A stretch of 64,000 nucleotides of DNA from positions 1-64,000 of the forward strand of contig JAEUVO010000042.1 in the NCBI GenBank assembly GCA_016786885.1, in the 5' to 3' direction. The notes under the pieces were generated by a model. It did not search any database, was not told the origin of the DNA, and saw only the letters and a list, made by a program, of their open reading frames with translations. The translations under genes and the position numbers were made by a program. The stretch's first letter is position 1, and each line of letters starts with the position of its first letter. Origin of the DNA: Chitinophagaceae bacterium (GTDB taxonomy: Bacteria > Bacteroidota > Bacteroidia > Chitinophagales > Chitinophagaceae). Of this stretch, positions 54,629-63,395 are shown piece by piece.

Positions 54629-56770
54629 TTAGAATGCTTTTTTCTCTGTTTGTTTTAAACTCTTAAAGTCAGGAGTTAGCCCCATATTATAGAAAGTAAA
54701 AGAATAAATATCTGCTGTTGTTTCCAATGCTTTTTTCAGGTTACTGGCACCATGGCCGGAATTAACGTCCACCCTGATCAATACAGGGTTCTGCCCTTTA
54801 TAATGCTCCTGTAAGGTAGCTGCATACTTAAAGGAATGTGCAGGCACTACCCTGTCATCATGGTCAGCAGTAGTAACAAGTGTTGCGGGATAATTCCGGT
54901 TATTCTTAATGTTGTGAATTGGGGAATAAGCAAGCAGGTTTTTAAAATCATCCGGCTTATCACTGGTTCCATATTCAGGAATCCAATTCCATCCGATAGT
55001 GAATTTATGGAAGCGTAGCATATCCATAACCCCCACCTGTGGTATGGCCACTTTGAACAACTCAGGTCGTTGATTAATTACTGCCCCTACCAGCAAGCCA
55101 CCGTTTGATCCTCCTTGTATTGCCAGGTAATCGCTTGAAGTGTAGCCTTTATCTATTAAGAATTCTCCCGCAGCAATGAAATCATCAAAGACATTCTGTT
55201 TCTTCAACCGCATTCCTGCTTCATGCCATTTTTCTCCATACTCGCTTCCTCCACGAAGATTGGCCAGGCAATAAATGCCTCCCTGCTCTAACCATGCAAT
55301 TCTTGTGGGTGAAAAGTTAGGGGTGGTGCTGATATTAAATCCTCCATATCCATACAAAATAGTTGGGTTTTTCCCGGTTAATTGCATTCCTTTCTTATAA
55401 ACAATGAACATAGGGATCTTTGTTCCATCCTTACTTGGATAAAAAACCTGTTCCGTCTCAAATTCTTCAGGATTAAACTTCACATCAGGTTTTCTGAATA
55501 CAGTGCTCTCACCTGTTGCAATATCATACTTGTAAATTGTTGGAGGAAAGGTGATAGAAGTAAACGTATAAAAAACAAATTTATCATCTTTCTCTCCCCC
55601 AAATCCGCCTGCGGTTCCCAATGCCGGTAACTTCACTTCTCTTTCCAGTTTTCCATTAAAATCATATACATATACCCGGCTGGTCACATCCTTCATATAT
55701 GTAATGAATAACTTGCCTCCTGAAGATGTTACCGAAGACATATTTTCCTCTTTCTCATCCACGATTGTTTTCCAATTAGCCTTATCAGGATTCTGAGGAT
55801 CAATAAGTATAATTTTCCTGTTTTTGGCACCATCATTTGTTTGCATAAGAAATTTTCCATTCACTTCTTCTAAAAAGTTATACTGGAAATTCTCTACTTC
55901 TTTAATAACAGGTTTGAATTTTTTATCGGCTCCTTTGCTGTCAAAATACCACAAGCTATTTCCTTCTTTGCCTTTTCCCCTGTCGCTTATATTCAGAAAA
56001 ACATATCGTTCGCTTTCATCAGTAAATACACCATGGAAACGTTGTGGATTTTCTTTGTCTTCATATATCAGTACATCTTTATCCTGGCTGGTGCCCACTT
56101 TGTGATAATATACCTGGTGATTTTCGTTTTTAGTAGACAGTTCCTTGCCTTTTTCAGGAGCGGGATAGCGGCTATAATAGAATCCATCTCCCTGCCAGGA
56201 GGCTCCCGATACTTTAACCCAGGCCAGTGAGTCTTTCAGGTATTTTTTTGTAGTAAGGTCCATTACATAAAAAGTGCGCCAATCGCTCCCTCCGGCAGAT
56301 TTCCCTACCACTGCATATTTACCGTTCTTGGATATAGCAAATGTGGCCAGGCTGGTAGTGCCTTCAGCCGAAAATTTATTTGGATCCAACACTAATTCAG
56401 GCTTGCCGTTTAATCCCTTTTGCCGGTATAACACACTCTGGTTTTGCAGGCCATCATTTTTGGAAAAATAGAAATACTCATTATTCCTGGATGGGGATGA
56501 ATATTTTGGGTAATTATTTATTTCTTCAAGTCTTTCCTGCCATTCCTTACGATATGATATCTGGTCTAGATAATTGAAGGTTATTTTATTTTGATTGGTC
56601 ACCCATTCTTTGGTATCATTACTCCAGTCATCCTCCAGCCACCGGTATGGATCGGCGATCTTTGTTCCATGATAATCATCAACTACCTCCCCTTTATTGG
56701 TAGAAGGATACTGCAACTGGGCAGTAGCCAACAATGGGAGTAACAGTAAAAGGCAAAATATTTTTTTCAT
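54629..56770 (-). CDS. Prolyl oligopeptidase (S9A), exported
   Basis: 713 residues. Signal peptide (LLLLPLLATAQ) and the POP N-terminal part (YRWLEDDWSNDTKEWVTNQN), a seven-bladed propeller, and a C-terminal hydrolase with catalytic Ser in GGSNGGLLVG, Asp in DHDDRVVPAHS and His in NSGHGAS: a complete triad. It cuts after proline in oligopeptides, in the periplasm. Length and motifs match the family. It has its own terminator at 54583-54609. Confidence 0.95.
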   Translation of the reverse strand: MKKIFCLLLLLPLLATAQLQYPSTNKGEVVDDYHGTKIADPYRWLEDDWSNDTKEWVTNQNKITFNYLDQISYRKEWQERLEEINNYPKYSSPSRNNEYFYFSKNDGLQNQSVLYRQKGLNGKPELVLDPNKFSAEGTTSLATFAISKNGKYAVVGKSAGGSDWRTFYVMDLTTKKYLKDSLAWVKVSGASWQGDGFYYSRYPAPEKGKELSTKNENHQVYYHKVGTSQDKDVLIYEDKENPQRFHGVFTDESERYVFLNISDRGKGKEGNSLWYFDSKGADKKFKPVIKEVENFQYNFLEEVNGKFLMQTNDGAKNRKIILIDPQNPDKANWKTIVDEKEENMSSVTSSGGKLFITYMKDVTSRVYVYDFNGKLEREVKLPALGTAGGFGGEKDDKFVFYTFTSITFPPTIYKYDIATGESTVFRKPDVKFNPEEFETEQVFYPSKDGTKIPMFIVYKKGMQLTGKNPTILYGYGGFNISTTPNFSPTRIAWLEQGGIYCLANLRGGSEYGEKWHEAGMRLKKQNVFDDFIAAGEFLIDKGYTSSDYLAIQGGSNGGLLVGAVINQRPELFKVAIPQVGVMDMLRFHKFTIGWNWIPEYGTSDKPDDFKNLLAYSPIHNIKNNRNYPATLVTTADHDDRVVPAHSFKYAATLQEHYKGQNPVLIRVDVNSGHGASNLKKALETTADIYSFTFYNMGLTPDFKSLKQTEKKAF

Positions 56771-57051
56771 AACTAATTTTTTCGGGACTAAAGGTAGAAT
56801 AATATACCTGCAAAAAAATTATCCTGTTACATGCCTGTAAACTGTCTTACGAGTGGTTTTATAATCGGATGAATGATATTGGTAAGATACCTTACTGGTT
56901 ACTTTCCAAAAACTATTCAACTCAACCAGGTAATGAGTAACCGGAGCTCCTGAACCATTTTGTCGTATCAGTTACTTCATCCAGATATGTGAACATGTAA
57001 GGATTAAATTTAAAATGAGTTATTGCATAACAAATATTTAATTCACAACAT

Positions 57052-57072
57052 AACACGGAAATTTGTCGTGTT
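57052..57072. promoter_or_regulatory. Inverted repeat, possible operator
   Basis: AACACG (57052-57057) faces CGTGTT (57067-57072) around a partly symmetric AAATTT centre. It lies about 110 bases upstream of the candidate pfkA promoter, so any role in pfkA control would need looping or a distant promoter. Confidence 0.3.
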
Positions 57073-57155
57073 TTATCCTGCTTATGGATATTATTGCCAT
57101 TGAAATATGAATAAAACTGATATTTGTAGAGTTTGATAAATACTAACAAATGTGT

Positions 57156-57190
57156 GTTTGAGACACATTGGGAACAAAAGCTTATTTTTG
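57156..57190 (+). promoter_or_regulatory. Candidate Bacteroidota-type promoter of pfkA-pyk
   Basis: TATTTTTG at 57183-57190 fits the -7 consensus TAnnTTTG exactly. GTTTG at 57156-57160 is a plausible -33 element with a slightly long spacer of 22 bases. The start codon follows after 19 bases. Confidence 0.5.
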
Positions 57191-57209
57191 AGCCGCTTTA
57201 AATTCAATA

Positions 57210-58193
57210 ATGGAAAAGAAAGTTTCAAAAATTGGTGTATTGACGTCCGGTGGTGATTCACCGGGGATGAATGCTGCTATCCGGGCAGTGGTTCGTACTG
57301 GTATATACCATGGCCTTGAGGTTTATGGGATTATGAGGGGATACCAGGGTATGATAGAAGATGATATTATCAAAATGGAAGGTCGTTCTGTGGCAAATAT
57401 TATTCAGCGTGGCGGAACGATTCTTAAAACAGCCCGCTGCAAGGACTTCTTCGAGCCAGAAGGCAGAAAAATTGCATACAACAATCTGAAAAAAAGAGGA
57501 ATAGACGGTCTCGTTATTATTGGTGGTGACGGCTCTTTCCGTGGGGCGGTTAAGTTTAGCCAGGAGTTTGATATACCCTGTGTAGGCCTGGCGGGGACTA
57601 TCGACAAGGATATTTCAGGAACTGACTTCACCATCGGCTTTGATACGGCAGTGAATACTGCTGTTGAAGCGATTGACAAAGTAAGAGATACAATGGATGC
57701 GCATGACCGGATTTTTATTATTGAGGTTATGGGTAGAGATGCAGGATATATTGCCCTGCACAGCGGTATAGCCACCGGCGCAGAAAATATTTTAATACCG
57801 GAGAGGAAAACAGATATGAACAATATCATTTCATCTCTGCAGGAAAAAGAAAGAAGAAAAAAATTGGTCAACCTTATTGTGGTGGCCGAAGGTGATGATT
57901 TTGGAGGAGCGAATGAAGTACAAAAAATACTGCAGGAAAGTTTACCCAAAGCCGAGATCAGGGTTTGCATTCTTGGGCATATTCAACGTGGAGGAGCGCC
58001 TAGCTGCATGGACCGGCTAATTGCCAGCCGCATGGGATATCATGCAGTGGAATGCTTGCTCGAAGGGAAACACAATGTCTTTGTTGGCATCCAAAATAAC
58101 AAAATGAATTACATCCCACTTGAAACAGCGGTAAAAAATAAAGGAAAGATCAGTGATGAATGGCTTAAGATTGTAAAGATACTGGCCAGCTGA
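57210..58193 (+). CDS. pfkA: 6-phosphofructokinase
   Basis: 327 residues; ATP-type enzyme because of GGDGS (105-109) with Gly at the position that is Asp in pyrophosphate-dependent kinases. Fructose-6-phosphate site GGDSPGMNAAIRAVVRTG, catalytic segment GTIDKDISGTD (129-139) with Asp132, MGRDAGY, and IQRGGAPSCMDR. Lys133 replaces the usual Asn of TIDND. The subunit length fits the bacterial tetramer type. A candidate TAnnTTTG promoter lies 19 bases before the start. Pyruvate kinase follows, so the two irreversible glycolytic steps are coexpressed. Confidence 0.96.
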   Translation: MEKKVSKIGVLTSGGDSPGMNAAIRAVVRTGIYHGLEVYGIMRGYQGMIEDDIIKMEGRSVANIIQRGGTILKTARCKDFFEPEGRKIAYNNLKKRGIDGLVIIGGDGSFRGAVKFSQEFDIPCVGLAGTIDKDISGTDFTIGFDTAVNTAVEAIDKVRDTMDAHDRIFIIEVMGRDAGYIALHSGIATGAENILIPERKTDMNNIISSLQEKERRKKLVNLIVVAEGDDFGGANEVQKILQESLPKAEIRVCILGHIQRGGAPSCMDRLIASRMGYHAVECLLEGKHNVFVGIQNNKMNYIPLETAVKNKGKISDEWLKIVKILAS

Positions 58194-58232
58194 GAACATT
58201 AAGATCACTTCATTGTAAATCTATTGCCACTT

Positions 58233-59723
58233 ATGACCAAAAACATAGACAAATACCTGCATAAAGATTTTGACAAGGAAGCAGGAAGACAACATGCTTA
58301 TAAGAGAACCAAAATCGTTGCAACTGTTGGTCCCGCCTGTGATTCGTATGAAAAATTACTGGAACTTGTGAAAGCCGGTGTAAATGTATTTCGCCTGAAC
58401 TTCTCACATGGCAGTCATGAGGATAAGGCAAAGATCATCGACTATATTTTTAAAATCAATAAATCTGAACCGTATAATATTTCTATACTTGCCGACCTGC
58501 AGGGCCCTAAACTTAGAGTAGGTGATCTTGAGGGTGGAGCAATTGAAATAAACGAAGGAGATATTCTTACTTTTTCCAATGAAAAAGTAGTGGGAACAAA
58601 AGAAAAAATATATGTATCATACCCGGATCTTCACTCCGATGTAAAAGTTGGCGAAAAGATATTGATCGATGATGGGAAACTTGAAGTGGTAGTAAAAGAG
58701 ATCACAAAGAATAAGGAAGTAAAGGTGACAGTAACATTAGGAGGAACGCTGTTGCCAAAGAAAGGAGTAAACCTTCCTGATACAGCAATATCATTGCCTT
58801 CATTAACAGAAAAGGACCTGGCTGACCTTGACTTTATAATGAAGCAAAAGGTGGATTGGGTGGCCCTTTCATTCGTAAGAAGCCCCGAAGACATTATTGA
58901 TCTTAAAAAAAGGATCAGGGCTTTCGGACATAAAGCAAAAGTTATAGCAAAAATTGAAATGCCCCAGGCAATCACTAACCTCAGGGATATCATCATCGAA
59001 AGTGATGGTGTTATGATTGCCCGTGGAGACCTGGGAGTTGAACTACCGGTTGAAGAAGTTCCGCTTATACAAAAAGATATTATTAAAAAATGCCTGCACC
59101 GTGCCAAGCCTGTTATTGTAGCTACACAGATGATGGAAAGTATGATCGACAGAACCAAGCCCAACAGGAGTGAGATCACTGATGTGGCCAATGCGGTGCT
59201 GGAAGGAGCTGATGCTGTGATGCTGAGTGGCGAAACAGCAACTGGAAAATATCCCAGGCTGGTTGTTGAAACGATGACTAAAATAATCATGAAAATTGAA
59301 TCCAATGCTTATGATTATAACAGGGAAGAAATGCTGAGGCCCCAGGCACATTCTCCATCTTTCCTGAGTGATGCTATTTGTTATAATGCCTGTAAACTGG
59401 CGGAAGATGTAAATGCTGATGCAATCATCGGAATGACACAAAGCGGTTATACCGGGTTTATGCTTAGCAGCTATCGCCCAAAAGCATTATTATACATTTT
59501 CACCAAAGAAAGATCATTGGTGAATCAGCTCAGTCTTAGCTGGGGCGTACGAGCATTCTACTATGATGAAGAAGAAAGTCTTGATGATATTTTTTCTGAC
59601 CAGATCGATATCCTTAAAGAAAGAAGTTTTGTAAAAAATGGAGATGTCATAGTAAGTACCGGAAGTACGCCAATTCACCTTCACCTCCCTACCAATGTGC
59701 TGAAAATTGCCAAAGTGGAATAA
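58233..59723 (+). CDS. pyk: Pyruvate kinase
   Basis: About 496 residues. Phosphoenolpyruvate/ADP site motifs VATVGPACDSYEKL, FRLNFSHGSHEDK, LADLQGPKLRVG, KIEMPQAITNL and MIARGDLGVELP are complete, and the cap domain is intact. Catalyses the last, ATP-forming step of glycolysis. The ATG at 58233 (MTKNIDKYL) is chosen over a TTG at 58224. It follows pfkA by 39 bases, and a terminator ends the unit at 59753-59781. Confidence 0.96.
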   Translation: MTKNIDKYLHKDFDKEAGRQHAYKRTKIVATVGPACDSYEKLLELVKAGVNVFRLNFSHGSHEDKAKIIDYIFKINKSEPYNISILADLQGPKLRVGDLEGGAIEINEGDILTFSNEKVVGTKEKIYVSYPDLHSDVKVGEKILIDDGKLEVVVKEITKNKEVKVTVTLGGTLLPKKGVNLPDTAISLPSLTEKDLADLDFIMKQKVDWVALSFVRSPEDIIDLKKRIRAFGHKAKVIAKIEMPQAITNLRDIIIESDGVMIARGDLGVELPVEEVPLIQKDIIKKCLHRAKPVIVATQMMESMIDRTKPNRSEITDVANAVLEGADAVMLSGETATGKYPRLVVETMTKIIMKIESNAYDYNREEMLRPQAHSPSFLSDAICYNACKLAEDVNADAIIGMTQSGYTGFMLSSYRPKALLYIFTKERSLVNQLSLSWGVRAFYYDEEESLDDIFSDQIDILKERSFVKNGDVIVSTGSTPIHLHLPTNVLKIAKVE

Positions 59724-59752
59724 ACTACAATACATATCCCTCTCAATAATTT

Positions 59753-59781
59753 AAAAAGGCAGGTATATTACCTGCCTTTTT
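59753..59781. terminator. Bidirectional terminator between pyk and the DUF1080 operon
   Basis: Thirteen-base-pair perfect stem (AAAAAGGCAGGTA at 59753-59765 with TACCTGCCTTTTT at 59769-59781) and a 3-base loop. Ends in T runs on both strands, so it can serve both converging units. Confidence 0.88.
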
Positions 59782-59806
59782 AATACTATGCTTTGCAAAA
59801 TATCAA

Positions 59807-60592
59807 CTACATTTTCCTGATCATCACATTTCTGTACCATACAGTGTTGCCATGATCCTGAAGGCCTATTTTACCCTTTTTATAAGTCCCAAAGTCAGGC
59901 ATTTTGACAAACTTGCTTCCTGCTACTAATTTCTTCCAGTTGTCATCCCATAAAGTAGTTGATACTACATTTTCTCCATTCAGGAACAGGTCGAGTTTAC
60001 CATTTACACATTTCACTTCGGCCAGGTTCCATTCACCAGCAGGCTTTACCGTTTCCTTACTGCATGAAATCAGGTCGTACAGATCACCTGCCCTGTGCTT
60101 TATGATTTTTGAATCAGAATGTCCATTGTTGTCAAGCACCTGCATTTCCGGGGCAGTTTCCCAGGGCCATTTGTATTTCACTGTATCTTCATGCACATAG
60201 AACATAATGCCGCTGTTACCATCTTTAGCTATCTTCCATTCCAGTTTCAGGTGAAAATTTTCAAAGGCAGAATCACTCACAATATCTCCCCCATCTTTAA
60301 TCTGCCAATTCTCTTTTATAGTCGTATCAAGATACAATGCACCATCAGCCACTTTCCACGCACTACCAACGGGCTTTCCGCCATATTTATGCCACCCCTT
60401 GGTACTTTCTCCATCAAATAATAATTGCCAGCCATCTGCTTTTTGCTGATCGGTCAGTTTATTCATAGCTGGTTCAACATTTTTACCAGTGGTATCAGTA
60501 CCGGTTGCATTTCCGGAAGCATCATTATCGTTACAGGACATCATTGCAATGAGTATTACCCCGTAAGCCAGTATGTTCTTCATGAATATCAT
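59807..60592 (-). CDS. DUF1080/3-keto-disaccharide hydrolase-type lipoprotein
   Basis: 261 residues. Lipobox IAMMSCNDND, then one DUF1080 domain: GWQLLFDGESTKGWHKYGG, GGDIVSDSAFENFHLKLEWKIA, NSGIMFYVHED, ETAPEMQVLDN, and a jelly-roll end KIGLQDHGNTVWYRNVMIRKM. DUF1080 members cleave glycosides whose sugar ring is oxidised at C3, or bind such sugars. It is ATGA-coupled to the cytochrome c gene (60589-60592), which supports the start at 60592. Confidence 0.9.
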   Translation of the reverse strand: MIFMKNILAYGVILIAMMSCNDNDASGNATGTDTTGKNVEPAMNKLTDQQKADGWQLLFDGESTKGWHKYGGKPVGSAWKVADGALYLDTTIKENWQIKDGGDIVSDSAFENFHLKLEWKIAKDGNSGIMFYVHEDTVKYKWPWETAPEMQVLDNNGHSDSKIIKHRAGDLYDLISCSKETVKPAGEWNLAEVKCVNGKLDLFLNGENVVSTTLWDDNWKKLVAGSKFVKMPDFGTYKKGKIGLQDHGNTVWYRNVMIRKM

Positions 60593-60963
60593 TTTTTAAG
60601 TAAAAGAATATATTTCACCATGGCCTCTGCATCTTGCTGCGAAATGGCAGGATGTGGTGTCATGAGTGCAGAACCCCATACTCCATTTCCTCCTTTGATT
60701 ACCTTACCACCGAGTTCTGTTATTATTGCATCAGAAGCCCCTGCATATTTTTCTGCGATCTGCCTGTAGCTGGGACCGGTAAATACATCATCAATTTTAT
60801 GACAGGTCAGGCAATCACTTTTGCCAACCAGTTCCAATCCTTTTTGATATACAGGATCCTTTGAAACATCTGCAGCGCCTGACTGGCTTTTATTTTCCCC
60901 CGAACTGCCGCCGCAAGCAGCCAATAAAGCTAATAGAGCAAGAGACAGAATACTTTTTTTCAT
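60589..60963 (-). CDS. Small lipoprotein c-type cytochrome
   Basis: 124 residues. Lipobox LLAACGG, then a single haem-binding motif C51-x-x-C-H in SDCLTCHKIDDVFTGPSY and the Met ligand region (SALMTPHPAIS) of a class I cytochrome c. It should carry electrons in the periplasm. Coupled by 4 bases to the DUF1080 gene. In related clusters such a cytochrome takes electrons from a flavin sugar 3-dehydrogenase. Confidence 0.93.
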   Translation of the reverse strand: MKKSILSLALLALLAACGGSSGENKSQSGAADVSKDPVYQKGLELVGKSDCLTCHKIDDVFTGPSYRQIAEKYAGASDAIITELGGKVIKGGNGVWGSALMTPHPAISQQDAEAMVKYILLLKK

Positions 60964-61003
60964 TGTTTAAATATTTAGGATGAAAGTAATGCGAATATAG
61001 TTT

Positions 61004-62059
61004 TTAGTCTAATCCCAGCAACATACGGTTTACTTTTTCATCTGTACCGCTTGAAGCAAAATCATCAAAAGCTCTTTCTGTAACCCGGATGATATGCCTT
61101 TGTATAAACTCTGCTCCTTCCTTTGCCCCATCTTCTGGATGCTTGATGCAGCACTCCCATTCCATTACCGCCCAGCCAGGATAATCGTACTGTGTCAGTT
61201 TACTGAAAATTGTTTTAAAATCAACCTGCCCGTCACCGGGGGAACGATAGCGGCCTGCCCTGTTCGCCCAACTTTGATAGCCGCCAAAAGTTCCCTGCTT
61301 ACCAGTTGAATTAAATTCTGCATCCTTCACATGAAAGGCTTTTATTCTTTCATGATAGAAATCGATGTACTGTATATAATCCAATTGTTGCAATACAAAA
61401 TGTGAGGGATCATATAACAGGCAGGCTCTTGGGTGATTGTTAACCTCTTTAAGAAACATCTCATAGGTCACTCCATCAAAAAGATCTTCTCCGGGATGAA
61501 TTTCATAACAAACATCCACGCCACATTCATCAAAGTAGTTCAGAATCGGCGTCCATCTTTTACCCAATTCTTTAAATCCTTCTTCCACCAACCCTGCAGG
61601 ACGCTGCGGCCAGGGATGAAAAGTGTGCCATAGCAAAGAACCGCTGAAGGTTGGATGTGCTGTCAACCCCAGGTTCTGTGAAGCTTTTGCTCCATATTTT
61701 ACCTGTTGAATAGCCCATTCAGTTCGGGCTTTTGGATTGCCCCGCAAATTCTCCGGGGCAAATCCATCAAATAATGTATCATAAGCAGGGTGTACGGCTA
61801 CTAACTGACCTTGCAGGTGAGTGGATAATTCTGATATTTCGAGACCACAATCATTTACAATACCTTTTATCTCGTCAGCATATGTTTTACTTTCAGCTGC
61901 TTTTTGCAAATCGATACACCTTGTATCCCAGGTGGGAATCTGAACACCCCTGAACCCGAGAGATTCGGCCCACAAACAGATTGATTTTAAGTTATTGAAC
62001 GGCGCCTCCTCCCCCATGAATTGAGCCAGGAAAATAGCAGGTCCTTTTATTGTTGTCAT
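61004..62059 (-). CDS. Sugar phosphate isomerase/epimerase-type TIM barrel protein
   Basis: 351 residues of the AP-endonuclease-2-like TIM barrel fold. Metal ligands appear in CYEIHPGEDLF (Glu), LLYDPSHF (Asp/His), HVKDAEF (His/Asp) and VMEWECC (Glu). Strands and helices run the full length. It isomerises or epimerises a sugar or keto-sugar in the cytoplasm. It lies in one unit with the dehydrogenase upstream (21 bases) and the cytochrome and DUF1080 genes downstream. Confidence 0.9.
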   Translation of the reverse strand: MTTIKGPAIFLAQFMGEEAPFNNLKSICLWAESLGFRGVQIPTWDTRCIDLQKAAESKTYADEIKGIVNDCGLEISELSTHLQGQLVAVHPAYDTLFDGFAPENLRGNPKARTEWAIQQVKYGAKASQNLGLTAHPTFSGSLLWHTFHPWPQRPAGLVEEGFKELGKRWTPILNYFDECGVDVCYEIHPGEDLFDGVTYEMFLKEVNNHPRACLLYDPSHFVLQQLDYIQYIDFYHERIKAFHVKDAEFNSTGKQGTFGGYQSWANRAGRYRSPGDGQVDFKTIFSKLTQYDYPGWAVMEWECCIKHPEDGAKEGAEFIQRHIIRVTERAFDDFASSGTDEKVNRMLLGLD

Positions 62060-62080
62060 CTGATTGAATTTGAAAATTAA

Positions 62081-63241
62081 TTACACAATAAAATCTGTCC
62101 ATTTAGCATCAGATTTTCCGGAGGCAATCACATTCTCTATAAAAGCCATCCCCCTTATTCCTTCTTCCACTCCGGGAAAGTCAAGCCATTCTTCTGCCGG
62201 CTTTTCATTATTGATCCTTGCACGGACAGTCAATACAAAATTCCGATACAAATTGGCAAATGCCTCCAGGTAGCCTTCAGGATGGCCAGCCGGTGTACGG
62301 CAATTATGCTTCGCAAAAGAATCAAGATAACCAGCTCCCGCCCGGTAAATTTCAGCCGGTTTATCTAACCATTTTACCTGTAGTGTGTTTGCATCTTCCT
62401 GCTGCCATTCCAATCCCCCCTTTTCACCAAATACCCTTATTTTAATATTGTTCTCTGCCCCTGCCGCTATTTGTGTGGCCATTAGAACAGCACTGGCACC
62501 ATTATCAAATTTCAAAAAAGCAGCCCCATCATCATCCAGCATCCGGCCTTCCACCACTATATTAATATCCGAACATATCCTGGTTACTTTCAGCCCTGTC
62601 ACATACTCTGCCATATTAAATGCATGAGTTCCTATATCTCCCATTGAACCGGCTTTACCACTTCGTTTCGGATCAGTTCTCCAGGCAGCCTGCCTGTTAT
62701 TGGCTCCTTCTAAGAAGGTACTTAACCAACCCTGTGGATATTCAACATACACTTTCCTGATTTTTCCCAGCAGTCCATTTTTGATCATTCTCCTTGCCTG
62801 CTTGATCATCGGGTAACCGGTATAAGTATGACACAGCAATAAGCAAAGTCCTGTTTGTTCAACTTTCTCTTTCAATTTTTTGGCTTCCTCCAATGAAAAA
62901 GTAATAGGTTTTTCAATTACAACATGAAACCCTTTATCCAGGGCCATCATGGTAGGCTCGAAATGGGCAAAGTTGGGAGTGACGATACTTACAAAATCGA
63001 TACGCTTATCAGAAGGCATCGCCGCTTCTTTTTCCAGCATTATCTTATAATCCGTATATATCCTCTCCTCATCCAGGAATAATTCATGTCCGGATTCAAT
63101 GGCAACCTCAGGATTAATGCTTAAAGTACCTGCAACTAATGACACTTGTCCATCCATATTAAAAGCTAACCGGTGCACTGCGCCGATAAAAGCATCCTTT
63201 CCGCCACCTATCATTGCCATTCGTAATTTCCTTTTTTTCAT
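62081..63241 (-). CDS. Gfo/Idh/MocA family oxidoreductase (cytoplasmic)
   Basis: 386 residues. NAD(P)-binding [16 protein letters not shown], second part [15 protein letters not shown] and the family Lys in [14 protein letters not shown], with the C-terminal domain containing [20 protein letters not shown]. No signal peptide or Tat motif, so it works in the cytoplasm, unlike the Tat-borne paralogue at 30.5-32 kb. First gene of the minus-strand unit. Catalyses reversible oxidation of a sugar or keto-sugar. Confidence 0.92.
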   Translation of the reverse strand: MKKRKLRMAMIGGGKDAFIGAVHRLAFNMDGQVSLVAGTLSINPEVAIESGHELFLDEERIYTDYKIMLEKEAAMPSDKRIDFVSIVTPNFAHFEPTMMALDKGFHVVIEKPITFSLEEAKKLKEKVEQTGLCLLLCHTYTGYPMIKQARRMIKNGLLGKIRKVYVEYPQGWLSTFLEGANNRQAAWRTDPKRSGKAGSMGDIGTHAFNMAEYVTGLKVTRICSDINIVVEGRMLDDDGAAFLKFDNGASAVLMATQIAAGAENNIKIRVFGEKGGLEWQQEDANTLQVKWLDKPAEIYRAGAGYLDSFAKHNCRTPAGHPEGYLEAFANLYRNFVLTVRARINNEKPAEEWLDFPGVEEGIRGMAFIENVIASGKSDAKWTDFIV

Positions 63242-63302
63242 CGCAAACGTTTGAGGTTAATATTATGTAATTAAAAAGCTAATTTACCAAAGTAAAAAAC
63301 TA

Positions 63303-63328
63303 TAAACACAAACAGTTATGTGTGTTTA
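63303..63328. promoter_or_regulatory. Inverted repeat in the divergent promoter region, candidate operator
   Basis: TAAACACA (63303-63310) and TGTGTTTA (63321-63328), 8-bp perfect arms with 10-base spacer, in the 154-base gap between the dehydrogenase and the MFS carrier. A shared repressor is possible. Confidence 0.35.
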
Positions 63329-63395
63329 AAAATAGTACATTTAGTTTTTCAAACTCATTTTTACAAAACTAACGATTCAACAAACAGGCTTGCAC

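Larger units (their letters stand above)
56771..57209. other. 439-base intergenic region with regulatory features
   Basis: No convincing gene. It holds a candidate promoter (57156-57190) for pfkA and an inverted repeat (57052-57072). The rest is A/T rich and shows no repeat or RNA that I can recognise. The only open frame of size, on the minus strand at 56922-57149, has an unlikely composition. Confidence 0.6.

Noticed and set aside
56922..57149. 75-codon minus-strand frame in the pfkA upstream region
   Set aside because: Tyr/Asn/Cys-rich, no recognisable domain, and it lies in the region holding the pfkA promoter signals.
57404..57970. 188-codon open frame antisense to pfkA
   Set aside because: Shadow of a conserved gene; Ser/Ile/Thr-rich product without domain features. 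The same applies to 58631-59305 (antisense to pyk) and 2185-2673 (antisense to the barrel gene).
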